Positions 1 to 6,785 of a stretch of DNA of 11,334 bases are shown one piece after another. The DNA comes from an uncultured Alistipes sp. (lineage in GTDB: Bacteria > Bacteroidota > Bacteroidia > Bacteroidales > Rikenellaceae): the NCBI GenBank assembly GCA_904502005.1, contig CAJGDC010000054.1, forward strand, positions 1-11,334. The letters run 5' to 3'. Under the pieces are notes generated by a model. The model was not told the DNA's origin and made no database searches. It saw only the letters and a program-made list of their open reading frames with translations. Each line of letters begins with the position of its first letter. Position 1 is the stretch's first letter. The position numbers and the translations under genes are program-made.

Positions 1-35
1 AACCTATGTCCAAGTTTTCGGTTATTGGTTTCAAA

Positions 36-94
36 AAGGTTTGTCGCATTTGTCTGTTTTAGTTAGACAGCCGATGGACAAACATAGACAAAAC
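36..94. repeat. cluster of TTTGTC / GACAAA hexamers
   Basis: TTTGTC occurs at 40-45 and 49-54, and its reverse complement GACAAA at 77-82 and 87-92, giving two direct copies facing two inverted copies. The outer arms can be extended to GTTTGTC (39-45) and GACAAAC (77-83). An inner inverted pair TGTCT (51-55) / AGACA (65-69) lies between them. The rest of positions 1-150 shows no credible gene: the only open frame there runs on through the tRNA terminator and into the tRNA. What the repeats do is unknown. Protein binding sites or the worn end of an element integrated near the tRNA are possible. Confidence 0.4.
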
Positions 95-154
95 AACCAC
101 GATACGCCACTGGTGCGCCACAGGCGCGGGCTGCTTAACTCATTGAGCAACAAC

Positions 155-182
155 AAAAAAGCGAGAAACTTTCGTTTCTCGC
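155..182 (-). terminator. intrinsic terminator of tRNA-Lys
   Basis: A perfect 9-bp stem, GCGAGAAAC (161-169) and GTTTCTCGC (174-182), encloses a 4-nt loop. On the minus strand it is followed by six T (complement of A155-160). It begins only 5 nt past the 3' end of the tRNA, so it ends the monocistronic tRNA transcript. Confidence 0.9.
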
Positions 183-187
183 TTCTG

Positions 188-260
188 TACCCCCTCAGGG
201 GCTCGAACCCTGGACCCCAACATTAAGAGTGTCGTGCTCTACCAACTGAGCTAAAGAGGC
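188..260 (-). tRNA. tRNA-Lys (anticodon CUU)
   Basis: The minus strand folds into a complete 73-nt cloverleaf. The acceptor arm is GCCTCTT/AGGGGGT with a terminal G·U. The D-arm is GCTC-AGTTGGTA-GAGC, and the anticodon stem is CGACA/TGTTG with loop CTCTTAA. The variable loop is GGGTC, the T-arm CAGGG-TTCGAGC-CCCTG, and the discriminator A. Loop positions 34-36 read CTT, which decodes the lysine codon AAG. CCA is not encoded: the next bases are CAG. The gene has its own promoter about 40 nt upstream and a terminator 5 nt downstream, so it is transcribed alone. Confidence 0.95.
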
Positions 261-297
261 ATCGTTTACAACCGGTGTTATTTCCTGATTGCGAGTG

Positions 298-329
298 CAA
301 AGATAGGGCAAAAAATTTATTCCTGCAAA
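298..329 (-). promoter_or_regulatory. Bacteroidota-type promoter of tRNA-Lys
   Basis: On the minus strand TTTG (complement of 326-329) is followed after exactly 20 nt by TATCTTTG (complement of 298-305). This matches the Bacteroidetes primary-sigma consensus TTTG-N19-21-TAnnTTTG. Transcription would begin near 290-294, leaving about 30 nt of leader before the tRNA 5' end at 260. Confidence 0.85.
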
Positions 330-404
330 CTTTTAGCGAAAAAAATTTGAAAAAATTTTAGTTTATTTTACCGCCAATTTATTAATGCATTATCAATCAG
401 CAAT
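330..404. other. AT-rich spacer with no gene
   Basis: This stretch separates the end of the GH2-like gene from the tRNA promoter. It has A/T runs and a 10-bp palindrome TAATGCATTA (383-392). It has no G/C-stemmed hairpin that would be a convincing terminator for the minus-strand gene ending at 405. A weak all-A/T hairpin around 340-358 is the only candidate. Confidence 0.4.
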
Positions 405-1709
405 TTACCTCAAAACAATTTTATCACTACACCACTCATCCAAATTGCCTTCATAGACAATTGGAAGGCGTGGTTCGATATTTTTGAGCATCAGGTAGCT
501 CTCATAGATGTTTATTCCCGTAGTTTTTCCCTTAGCAACAGCATAACCGACAACAGACGGATGGTGGCGGGTGCTATAGTAAGCTGCGCGATTAAAGGAG
601 AGGTATGTGGCGAGGTAGAGTGGATTATTACTAGGATTTCCACCCACGCGGATATGGTCACCGAGGCTCATAGTATCAATAGCCGAGCAGACAACGACCA
701 GAATACCGAGTTTATCGCACTGGGTAAGCAGCGCCTCAGTTGCGTAATAAGCAGGTATAACCAAACCATTATTTTGAGCCGAAACCTGCTCCTCCAAACT
801 CTTTGCCGGGTCATAATCGTGAAGTTTAAGCTCCTGCGGCATCTGGTTGATAAACATCACCCCATTAACAACATCTACAGAGCGCACGCCGACACTACGA
901 CGCATATACTCCACAGGGCGGTTATCAATACGATTCTCAAGCTCCAGGGTCACAATGTGCGGATTATTGGCGCTCCAAAGGCTATTTTTCGGAATGCGAG
1001 CCATAAAGGCGATAGTATCTTCACGGCGCATATCAAGGGTTATATCGCTATACCCTTTTGTCAGCACGGTGGTATCATTTAGGTGGACGGTGTATCCGAA
1101 ACGGGCACGCTTTGCATTCAGAGCATCACACTTGACAACCACAGAGAACTGCGCGACACCCTCGCCATTATCGTTCAGGGTTGTATTGCAGACAATATCA
1201 CGCACACGGATGGTCGGCTGGCAGATAACAGAGACACCCTCCACAAGAGGTTTAAGCGTTGCAAGCTCTCCGCTTAGGCGATTCTGCTCAGCATCTACAT
1301 GACGAATAGTAAGGCTATGGCGTCCCTCCTTGGCAAACTTAGTGACATTAAACTCTACCGGCGTTGCGCCACTAGAGGCAAAACCGACGCGGCGATTATC
1401 AACAAGCACCTCGTATGCCGAAGTTGAACGACCAACGCGAACAATAATCTGACGATTGAGCCACCATACAGGCACTGCAAAGGAGCTATTATACTCCTTG
1501 CCATCCTCCGATATGGTCCACTGGGCAAGCTTTGCCACATAGTTTAAAGCAGACGGCTCTGCCTTCAGCGCATCGGCAGCACGACCATAGGGAACAACTT
1601 CGCCACGAGCAGGCTCTGCTTGCTCAAAAGGCAATAGCAAGCTCTCTGCCGAAGCAGTAGCCACTGTAAATATAGATAGCAGGAGTAGGATAATCTTCAT
1701 AATTTTCAT
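405..1709 (-). CDS. secreted GH2-like (beta-galactosidase fold) protein, probably catalytically inactive
   Basis: The product is 434 aa from the ATG at 1709. I prefer this to the longer frame starting at 1790, because a -7 promoter box lies at 1720-1727 and a clean signal peptide begins here (KIMK, a leucine-rich core, cut near ATASA-ES, residue 21). The ATG at 1700 (431 aa) is also possible. The layout resembles the front of a GH2 beta-galactosidase: a jelly-roll sugar-binding region (about 30-165), an Ig-like region ending in LWSANNP (244-250), then a shortened TIM-barrel part. HHPSVVGYAVAKG (382-394) aligns with the GH2 segment NHPSVIIWSLGNE, which carries the acid/base Glu. Here the Asn-Glu pair is gone (AKGK). 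The protein stops soon after VYEG (418-421), before the nucleophile region, and is about half the length of true GH2 enzymes. I infer a binding or structural role in the envelope. It is divergent from the HsdR_N-like gene. Confidence 0.75.
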   Translation of the reverse strand: MKIMKIILLLLSIFTVATASAESLLLPFEQAEPARGEVVPYGRAADALKAEPSALNYVAKLAQWTISEDGKEYNSSFAVPVWWLNRQIIVRVGRSTSAYEVLVDNRRVGFASSGATPVEFNVTKFAKEGRHSLTIRHVDAEQNRLSGELATLKPLVEGVSVICQPTIRVRDIVCNTTLNDNGEGVAQFSVVVKCDALNAKRARFGYTVHLNDTTVLTKGYSDITLDMRREDTIAFMARIPKNSLWSANNPHIVTLELENRIDNRPVEYMRRSVGVRSVDVVNGVMFINQMPQELKLHDYDPAKSLEEQVSAQNNGLVIPAYYATEALLTQCDKLGILVVVCSAIDTMSLGDHIRVGGNPSNNPLYLATYLSFNRAAYYSTRHHPSVVGYAVAKGKTTGINIYESYLMLKNIEPRLPIVYEGNLDEWCSDKIVLR

Positions 1710-1727
1710 ATCTTTGCCACAAAGATA
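1709..1727. promoter_or_regulatory. palindromic back-to-back promoter between divergent genes
   Basis: TATCTTTG (1709-1716), a 3-nt CCA spacer and CAAAGATA (1720-1727) form a perfect inverted repeat. Each arm read outward is an exact Bacteroidota -7 box (TAnnTTTG). The right arm (minus strand) would drive the GH2-like gene with a leader of only a few nucleotides. The left arm (plus strand) would drive the gene at 1756 with a leader of roughly 35 nt. Neither arm has a good TTTG -33 at 19-21 bp, so both may be weak or activator-dependent. The repeat could also be an operator. The A of the GH2-like ATG lies at its edge. Confidence 0.6.
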
Positions 1728-1755
1728 GTAAATAAATAGCAAATAATTAACAACG

Positions 1756-2208
1756 ATGGCAAACCAACGCCAAATCAATTTCCCTGCCATAGAGATGGCA
1801 ACAAAGCAAGAGGGTAATCAGACATTTGTCTGGGACTCTCTACGCGGTCGCTATCTACTTCTGACGCCTGAGGAGGTTGTTAGGCGACATGTCATAGCCT
1901 TTCTGGTTTCACACTGCGGAGTATTGCCACACTCAATAGCCCAGGAGTATCAGGTAAAGATTAACGGCACAGCTCAACGAGCAGATATTGTAGTTATAGG
2001 CAAAGACCTCAAGCCCAAAATCCTTGTTGAGTGTAAGGCTCCGGAGGTAAATATTGACAAGAGCGTTCTTGCCCAAGCGGTTCGCTACAATGCCGTACTC
2101 GGTGCGCAATATATAGTACTGACAAACGGTTGGCAACACCTATGCGTAGAGTGCATAGATGGAAAATACTGCACCATGGGGTCATTTCCCACAATGCAGT
2201 ATGATTAA
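1756..2208 (+). CDS. standalone HsdR_N-like (PD-(D/E)XK fold) protein
   Basis: This 150-aa protein is a single domain resembling the N-terminal nuclease domain of type I restriction HsdR subunits, in the small standalone form common in Bacteroidetes (HSDR_N_2 type). RADIVVIG (75-82) supplies Asp77, and PKILVECKAPE (87-97) supplies the Glu92-x-Lys94 of a PD-(D/E)XK site. Gln107 in LAQAVRYN (105-112) fits the conserved Q of this clade, and a conserved TPEEVVRRHVI segment lies at 38-47. All three core acidic/Lys residues are present, so the nuclease fold looks intact. No HsdM, HsdS or helicase part is nearby, so it is not evidence of a restriction system. The true substrate is unknown. It has no Shine-Dalgarno site. 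Its stop lies 18 nt from the stop of the convergent response regulator, with no terminator visible between them. Confidence 0.8.
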   Translation: MANQRQINFPAIEMATKQEGNQTFVWDSLRGRYLLLTPEEVVRRHVIAFLVSHCGVLPHSIAQEYQVKINGTAQRADIVVIGKDLKPKILVECKAPEVNIDKSVLAQAVRYNAVLGAQYIVLTNGWQHLCVECIDGKYCTMGSFPTMQYD

Positions 2209-2226
2209 TAGCTAACAGAGCAATAT

Positions 2227-2970
2227 CTACCCTATCTTATTGACAATAGCGACAAAGGACTCCTTGTAGTTCTCGCCTATCGGTGCATACTCGTCACCTG
2301 TAAGGAACACTCGACCCTTAGTATAGCCCGTAACATGGTCAAGGTTAATAATAAACGAGCGGTGTACACGAACAAAGCGATCTGATGGCAGCGAGCTCTC
2401 CATATTTTTAAGTCTGAATAGAGTCACCAACTCACCTCCGTCAGCAAGGTGTAGGCGAACATACTCACCGGCACTCTCAAGATAGACAATATTTGAGTAG
2501 CGAACAAGCGACGTCTTATAGTCAGCGCGAATACTAATACACTCCTTCTCGGGGTTCTGCTCACCCACAGGCAGGGCCTCCGCCTGAGCTGAATTACGCA
2601 ACGAGAGCAGCTCTGCTATTGACTGTGCCTTCTTTGCCGCACGCTCAAAGTTCTCAAAACTGATAGGTTTAAGGAGATAGTCTATAGCATCAAGCTTAAA
2701 GCCCTCAATTGCATATTCTGAGTATGCAGTTGTAAAGACAATCATCGGTTGCACAGTGAGTCCTCTCACAAAATCTACGCCATTCAACTCTGGCATATTA
2801 ATATCCACAAAGATAAGCTCTACGACATTTCCCTGCTCAATATAGCTACGAGCCTCAACAGCATTATCGAAACTTGCCACCAGCTCTAAAAATGGTACAC
2901 GGGCGACATAGCTCTCCATTTGACGAAGCGCTAGCGGTTCGTCATCAATAACAATAGATTTAAGTTTCAT
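2227..2970 (-). CDS. LytTR-family response regulator
   Basis: This is a 247-aa two-domain regulator of the LytR/AlgR type. The receiver (about 4-120) has acidic residues Asp9/Asp10/Glu11 (VIDDE), the phospho-acceptor Asp56 in FVDINMP, Thr80/81 in FTTAYSEYA and Lys101 in YLLKPIS. A linker of about 25 residues follows. The LytTR DNA-binding domain (about 142-245) shows the typical IVYLESAGEYVRLHL and RFVRVHRSFIINLDHV segments. Phosphorylation by the kinase encoded just upstream should control DNA binding, and LytTR proteins bind direct repeats. Its start overlaps the 3' end of the kinase gene by 11 nt (2960-2970), so the two are translationally coupled. The targets cannot be read from the window. 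Confidence 0.93.
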   Translation of the reverse strand: MKLKSIVIDDEPLALRQMESYVARVPFLELVASFDNAVEARSYIEQGNVVELIFVDINMPELNGVDFVRGLTVQPMIVFTTAYSEYAIEGFKLDAIDYLLKPISFENFERAAKKAQSIAELLSLRNSAQAEALPVGEQNPEKECISIRADYKTSLVRYSNIVYLESAGEYVRLHLADGGELVTLFRLKNMESSLPSDRFVRVHRSFIINLDHVTGYTKGRVFLTGDEYAPIGENYKESFVAIVNKIG

Positions 2971-4030
2971 AAGTAACAGGTAGTTTTAATGTTACACAAT
3001 AACTCTCGGAATTTCTCTCAATCTCAAGGCTATGGCGAGTTCCGTAGATATGCTCCAATCTTCGGCGTACATTCTCAAGGCCAATGCCCTTTTTAAGATC
3101 ATTTGTCGGATAGACAGAGTTACTGAAATGTGCCACAACATACTCTTCGTCTACAGTTATATCTATATGTATATAAGATTGGTGGCGACGTGACACTCCA
3201 TGCTTAAAGGCATTCTCTACAAAGACAATAAACACCAGTGGCGGAATGTTAAGTGTAGAGGGTATAGACTCTGGATATGTAAAACGCACATCTATCTTCT
3301 GCGCATAACGGACACGCATCAGCTCAATATAGTTCGCAATAAACTTTATATCCGCACTCAGTGGAATAGTGTCTGCGCTGGACTCATAGACCACATGGCG
3401 CATCATATCCGACAGCTCAATAAGACCTCGTTTGGCACTATCCGCATCAATGTCTATCAATGCATGGATATTATTGAGAGTATTCATCAGAAAGTGAGGA
3501 TTTATCTGATACTTCAGATAGTACATCTCTGCCTCAATATTTTCACGGGCAAGGCGAGCATTATCCTCATCCTTCTGCATCGACTCGTAGAACTTTTTAA
3601 TACCAACATTGGCAGCAAACATAAAGATGCAGAGCACTATATTCCAATACCACGCAAGGTCAGAGAGGGTTGCCTGATGTGGTAACACTCCCACATCAGT
3701 ATAGCCGTCAGAGATGATGTGATACCGTTCTAGCGTCTCAATAAAGGCAAAGACCGAAGTAACAACAACTGCCACAGCAACCACATACCACGCCGCCCGT
3801 CCCTTATTGAGAAGCAGCGGAATGAGAACATAGTTATTAAACAGAAACAGACCCAAATACGGGGTGATGATACTCCACGCTAAAAAAACCTTATTATAGA
3901 AGTCTACATGCTCCTCAGCCATCATAAATGAGTTAAGGATGGGGATGAGATAGACAGAGACAAAAACAAAGGCATAGAGTACATTCTCGCCAATTATCTG
4001 CTTACTAATCTGTGGTTTTTTAATTTTCAT
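2960..4030 (-). CDS. LytS/YehU-type sensor histidine kinase
   Basis: This is a 356-aa membrane kinase. Four hydrophobic segments (about 14-33, 47-67, 80-98 and 127-144) make up the membrane part. No extracellular sensor domain is seen beyond short loops, so the signal is probably sensed in the membrane. The His_kinase domain (PF06580 type) begins with YLKYQINPHFLMNTLNNI (171-188), with phospho-acceptor His179. The ATPase domain has an N-box VENAFKHG (271-278) and a G-box KGIGLENVRRRLE (314-326). It partners the LytTR regulator, whose gene overlaps its 3' end. The start at 4030 keeps the first membrane segment. That ATG lies in a 6-bp inverted repeat and only 14 nt past the U-tract of the preceding terminator, so expression probably depends on read-through or an unusual promoter. 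Confidence 0.92.
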   Translation of the reverse strand: MKIKKPQISKQIIGENVLYAFVFVSVYLIPILNSFMMAEEHVDFYNKVFLAWSIITPYLGLFLFNNYVLIPLLLNKGRAAWYVVAVAVVVTSVFAFIETLERYHIISDGYTDVGVLPHQATLSDLAWYWNIVLCIFMFAANVGIKKFYESMQKDEDNARLARENIEAEMYYLKYQINPHFLMNTLNNIHALIDIDADSAKRGLIELSDMMRHVVYESSADTIPLSADIKFIANYIELMRVRYAQKIDVRFTYPESIPSTLNIPPLVFIVFVENAFKHGVSRRHQSYIHIDITVDEEYVVAHFSNSVYPTNDLKKGIGLENVRRRLEHIYGTRHSLEIERNSESYCVTLKLPVTYET

Positions 4031-4042
4031 AGCTCTGCTATG
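4028..4042 (-). promoter_or_regulatory. inverted repeat that folds over the kinase start codon
   Basis: CATAGC (4028-4033) and GCTATG (4037-4042) are perfect complements around a 3-nt spacer. In the minus-strand mRNA the second arm GCUAUG contains the AUG start at 4030, so a hairpin here would hide the start codon. It could lower translation, or be an operator in DNA. The role is inferred. Confidence 0.45.
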
Positions 4043-4044
4043 GT

Positions 4045-4074
4045 AAAAAACGGGAGCAGTTTTAGCCCCCGTTT
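4045..4074 (-). terminator. intrinsic terminator after acyl-CoA synthetase
   Basis: On the minus strand a 7-bp stem AAACGGG/CCCGTTT (4068-4074 with 4048-4054) is extended past one mismatch by GC/GC. It closes a 7-nt loop and is followed by a run of six T (complement of A4045-4050). It starts 11 nt after the synthetase stop. The kinase gene begins 14 nt beyond it, so it may work as an attenuator for kinase/regulator expression. Confidence 0.8.
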
Positions 4075-4085
4075 CATTATATTAA

Positions 4086-5786
4086 CTACTCAATACCAAG
4101 TTTAGAGACATTGTAGAGGTATCGTTTGATACTCTTCTTTGGAGTCTTCTCAAACTCAGAAGGATAGATTGTAATCGACACAAGACGCTCGTATGCCGCA
4201 ATCTGAGTATTGAGCTGCTTGAGGTTCTCCGCCATAATCGCCTCAAGGGCAGGTCGGTCAATACCCTCACGCTCGCAGGTCTCAAAGTCAGGCACCACAA
4301 GACCATATAGTTTACCATCATTCTCGAGGACTAACGACTCAAGCACAAGTGGCATATTGTTGAGCTTATCCTCAATCTCCTCTGGGTAGATATTCTGACC
4401 ATTACCTGTAAGAATCATAGTCTTGCAACGACCACGAATATAGAGAGTTCCATCAACATCTATAGTACCCATATCTCCTGTATGCAGCCAGCCCTCACTA
4501 TCGATGGCAGCAGCGGTAGCCTCCTCATTCTTATAGTACCCCTGCATAACATTCTCACCACGAACAAGGATTTCGCCAGCCACATTCTGTGGGTCAGTTG
4601 AATCAATACGAACATCCAAAAAGTTCTTAAGATACATACCGCAAGAGGTAAGCTTAAAATCGCGTGGGTCTGGTGTAACACTAATAAGCGGACCGCACTC
4701 GGTCATACCATAACCAACAGTGAATGGGAAGTGAATCTTCTGAAGGAAGGACTCGGTCTCCTTGTTTACAGGTGCACCACCAAGCACAAAGATGCGAAGG
4801 TTGCCGCCAAATGAGTCGAGCAGCTTCTTCTTAATCTGCGCAAAGACCACCTCGTTTACAAGTGGCAGTTTCATAGCGATGCTCAGAGGGCCCTTCTCAA
4901 GCAGTGGGATAATCTGTTTACGGTAAATCTTCTCCAAGAGCACTGGCACAGCACAGATAACCTCTGGCTGGACCTTCTGTATTGCAGCAAGCAGAATCTT
5001 CGGCGCAGGAATACGACCAAGCAGTGTAATATGTCCACCAACAGCCAGCGGAGCAAGGAAGTCCACAGCGCAACCAAAGGCGTGTGCAAGTGGCAGGAAC
5101 GATAGTGTACGACCGCCCTTATGGAAGTAAAGCATATTTGTATGGTCGCTCATCACAGAGATATGCATCACATTGGCAGTCAGGTTGTTAACAGTAAGCA
5201 TAACGCCCTTAGAGTAGCCTGTAGTACCTGATGTATAGTTGAGGAGTATCAGCTGGTCATTAGGCACATCTGCATACTTAATATCGTCTGCGGTAAAACC
5301 ACGAGGGTAACGCTTACGATAGTTCTCGGTCATCTGATTGATGCACTTAGTCATCTTATCACCACCGCGCTCAAAGAGCACATGGTAGTCAGTAAGCGAC
5401 ATCACCGCCTCCACATTTGGCATCTGGTCCTCATCAAGACCATCCCAATATGAGTCTGTAAGGAAGAGCAGGCGGCTCTCAGAGTGGTTTACAATATGCT
5501 GAATGTCTGTAGGCGTAAAGTCCTGAAGAATAGGAACTATAACCGCACCGTAGGTCATTGTAGCAATATATACAACGCACCAACGTGGAGTATTACGACC
5601 AACAAGAGCAATCTTATCTTTAGGCTTAATGCCTGCCTCGTCAAACATAATGTGTAACTTGGCAATCTCCTTGGCAAAACCATAGTACGAGTAGGTCTCG
5701 CCCGTAAAATAGTCAGTTACTGCACTCATCTCGCGGTTCTCGCGAAATGACTGCTCATACATCTTAATTAAATTTTTTTCAACCAT
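4086..5786 (-). CDS. AMP-forming long-chain acyl-CoA synthetase
   Basis: This 566-aa member of the ANL superfamily (PF00501) activates fatty acids through an acyl-adenylate to acyl-CoA. The phosphate-binding loop is YTSGTTGYSKG (184-194). The A5 motif is GYGMTECGP (358-366). The ribose-binding Asp438 is in WLHTGDMG (433-440). The hinge region RGRCKTMILTGNGQNIYPEE (451-470) and a C-terminal lid domain follow. The length fits the family. Near the C-terminus TPKKSIKR (548-555) stands where the catalytic A10 lysine is expected; a gap-free alignment to G-K-I-x-R puts Ser552 at that place. No signal peptide or membrane helix is clear, so it is likely cytoplasmic or peripheral. It follows plsY by 24 nt with no terminator between, so the two are probably co-transcribed for membrane lipid metabolism. 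Exact chain-length preference cannot be read from sequence. Confidence 0.9.
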   Translation of the reverse strand: MVEKNLIKMYEQSFRENREMSAVTDYFTGETYSYYGFAKEIAKLHIMFDEAGIKPKDKIALVGRNTPRWCVVYIATMTYGAVIVPILQDFTPTDIQHIVNHSESRLLFLTDSYWDGLDEDQMPNVEAVMSLTDYHVLFERGGDKMTKCINQMTENYRKRYPRGFTADDIKYADVPNDQLILLNYTSGTTGYSKGVMLTVNNLTANVMHISVMSDHTNMLYFHKGGRTLSFLPLAHAFGCAVDFLAPLAVGGHITLLGRIPAPKILLAAIQKVQPEVICAVPVLLEKIYRKQIIPLLEKGPLSIAMKLPLVNEVVFAQIKKKLLDSFGGNLRIFVLGGAPVNKETESFLQKIHFPFTVGYGMTECGPLISVTPDPRDFKLTSCGMYLKNFLDVRIDSTDPQNVAGEILVRGENVMQGYYKNEEATAAAIDSEGWLHTGDMGTIDVDGTLYIRGRCKTMILTGNGQNIYPEEIEDKLNNMPLVLESLVLENDGKLYGLVVPDFETCEREGIDRPALEAIMAENLKQLNTQIAAYERLVSITIYPSEFEKTPKKSIKRYLYNVSKLGIE

Positions 5787-5810
5787 AAGTACAATATATA
5801 ATTTAAGGTG

Positions 5811-6467
5811 TTATCTCTTCTTCCAAATATAGGTCTTTGGTTCAACGCCCTGTCTGAGTCTAACAATATTCTTTCGGTGTGTCCAAAGTAACAGCACTGC
5901 CACCGATATTGAGAATATAATAAACAACCACGAAGCCTCGCCATAGCGACTATATAGTGTGCTTGAAAATAGAGCGACAAAAATCGGGAAACTACACCCG
6001 GCAACCATGCTTGATAACGACACATAATGGGTAAAAATGAACACTATTACCCACACAGCAAAGCATAGCAAAGCAAGGTTTGGCTGCACCCCGGTCACCG
6101 CACCAATAAGGGTGCTAACGCCCTTACCACCACGAAAACCAGCAAAAATTGGGAATATATGACCCAACACAGAGGCTGCCACAGCAAATATCTTGAGATT
6201 AATAATCCACGCTGGCGAGATTGATGCATCAAACTTCATAAGGGCCATAATAGTTACAGCCACAAAGCCCTTCATAAAGTCTATTACAAAGACAGGTAAT
6301 GCAGCTCTTAACCCCAAGACCCTAAGCATATTAGTAGCCCCGGCATTCTTACTTCCATGTTCGCGAATATCAACACCAAAATAGTGCTTGCCAATCCAGA
6401 CAGCACTAGGTATAGAACCGAACAAATACGCCACAATAAGCAGCAACAATACCGCGCAATAAGTCAT
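5811..6467 (-). CDS. plsY: acyl-phosphate:glycerol-3-phosphate acyltransferase PlsY
   Basis: This 218-aa integral membrane enzyme transfers an acyl group from acyl-phosphate to glycerol-3-phosphate, the first step of phospholipid synthesis in most bacteria. All family signatures are present: FGSIPSAVWIGK (16-27), EHGSKNAGATNMLRVLG (36-52), the phosphate-loop segment GHIFPIFAGFRGGKG (102-116), and HRKNIVRLRQGVEP near the C-terminus (197-210). Hydrophobic helices lie between them (about 4-24, 54-78, 88-108, 126-148, 152-172, 178-195). Length is normal. A strong promoter lies about 30 nt upstream. The acyl-CoA synthetase gene follows 24 nt downstream. PlsY itself uses acyl-phosphate, made by PlsX, which is not in this window. 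Confidence 0.96.
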   Translation of the reverse strand: MTYCAVLLLLIVAYLFGSIPSAVWIGKHYFGVDIREHGSKNAGATNMLRVLGLRAALPVFVIDFMKGFVAVTIMALMKFDASISPAWIINLKIFAVAASVLGHIFPIFAGFRGGKGVSTLIGAVTGVQPNLALLCFAVWVIVFIFTHYVSLSSMVAGCSFPIFVALFSSTLYSRYGEASWLFIIFSISVAVLLLWTHRKNIVRLRQGVEPKTYIWKKR

Positions 6468-6499
6468 AATAATCGCAATAAACTTTGCGTGTGTCAGTA

Positions 6500-6530
6500 C
6501 AAAGATAGTAATTTTTTACGAGTTTGCAAA
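6500..6530 (-). promoter_or_regulatory. Bacteroidota-type promoter of plsY
   Basis: On the minus strand TTTG (complement of 6527-6530) is followed after 19 nt by TATCTTTG (complement of 6500-6507), a full consensus match. Transcription should begin near 6492-6496, about 25-30 nt before the plsY ATG at 6467. Confidence 0.85.
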
Positions 6531-6641
6531 TTTTCACACCATCGCCTCGCTTAGACTCTACACATGACGTTAGACACAAAAATTTACACAATGATTTATC
6601 ACAATATCCTAAAAATTCGCACATCCCTGAAAATCAGAAGC

Positions 6642-6676
6642 AAAAAAAGTACTGACAGCCCTAAAGCTGCCAGCAC
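6642..6676 (-). terminator. intrinsic terminator of the AraC-family gene
   Basis: An 11-bp stem with two G·U pairs (6649-6659 with 6666-6676) closes a 6-nt loop. On the minus strand it is followed by seven T (complement of A6642-6648). It lies about 110 nt past the stop of the AraC-family gene, giving that mRNA a long 3' untranslated tail. I see no gene in 6677-6785, and 6531-6641 upstream of the plsY promoter also looks empty. Confidence 0.85.
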
Positions 6677-6785
6677 CTCCACAAATTTAACTATTATCAA
6701 ATAATCGACGACAAAACACACAAAGCACTAAAAAATGTATCTCCCGTCGGCAAAATAAGCTATACGCAAATGACACAATAACAGA

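Noticed and set aside
41..226. Plus-strand open frame of 61 codons
   Set aside because: It runs through the tRNA terminator and into the tRNA gene antisense and shows no protein-like pattern or promoter.
561..1302. Plus-strand frames of 173 and 151 codons opposite the GH2-like gene
   Set aside because: They are antisense shadows of a gene with a clear fold and signal peptide and have no promoter or recognisable domains.
1710..1790. Extended N-terminus of the GH2-like protein (start at 1790)
   Set aside because: It would precede the signal peptide with a second hydrophobic stretch, cross the promoter palindrome and overlap the divergent gene. The start at 1709 fits better.
1756..2208. Part of a type I restriction system
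   Set aside because: Only the HsdR_N-like domain is present; no methylase, specificity or helicase gene lies in the window.
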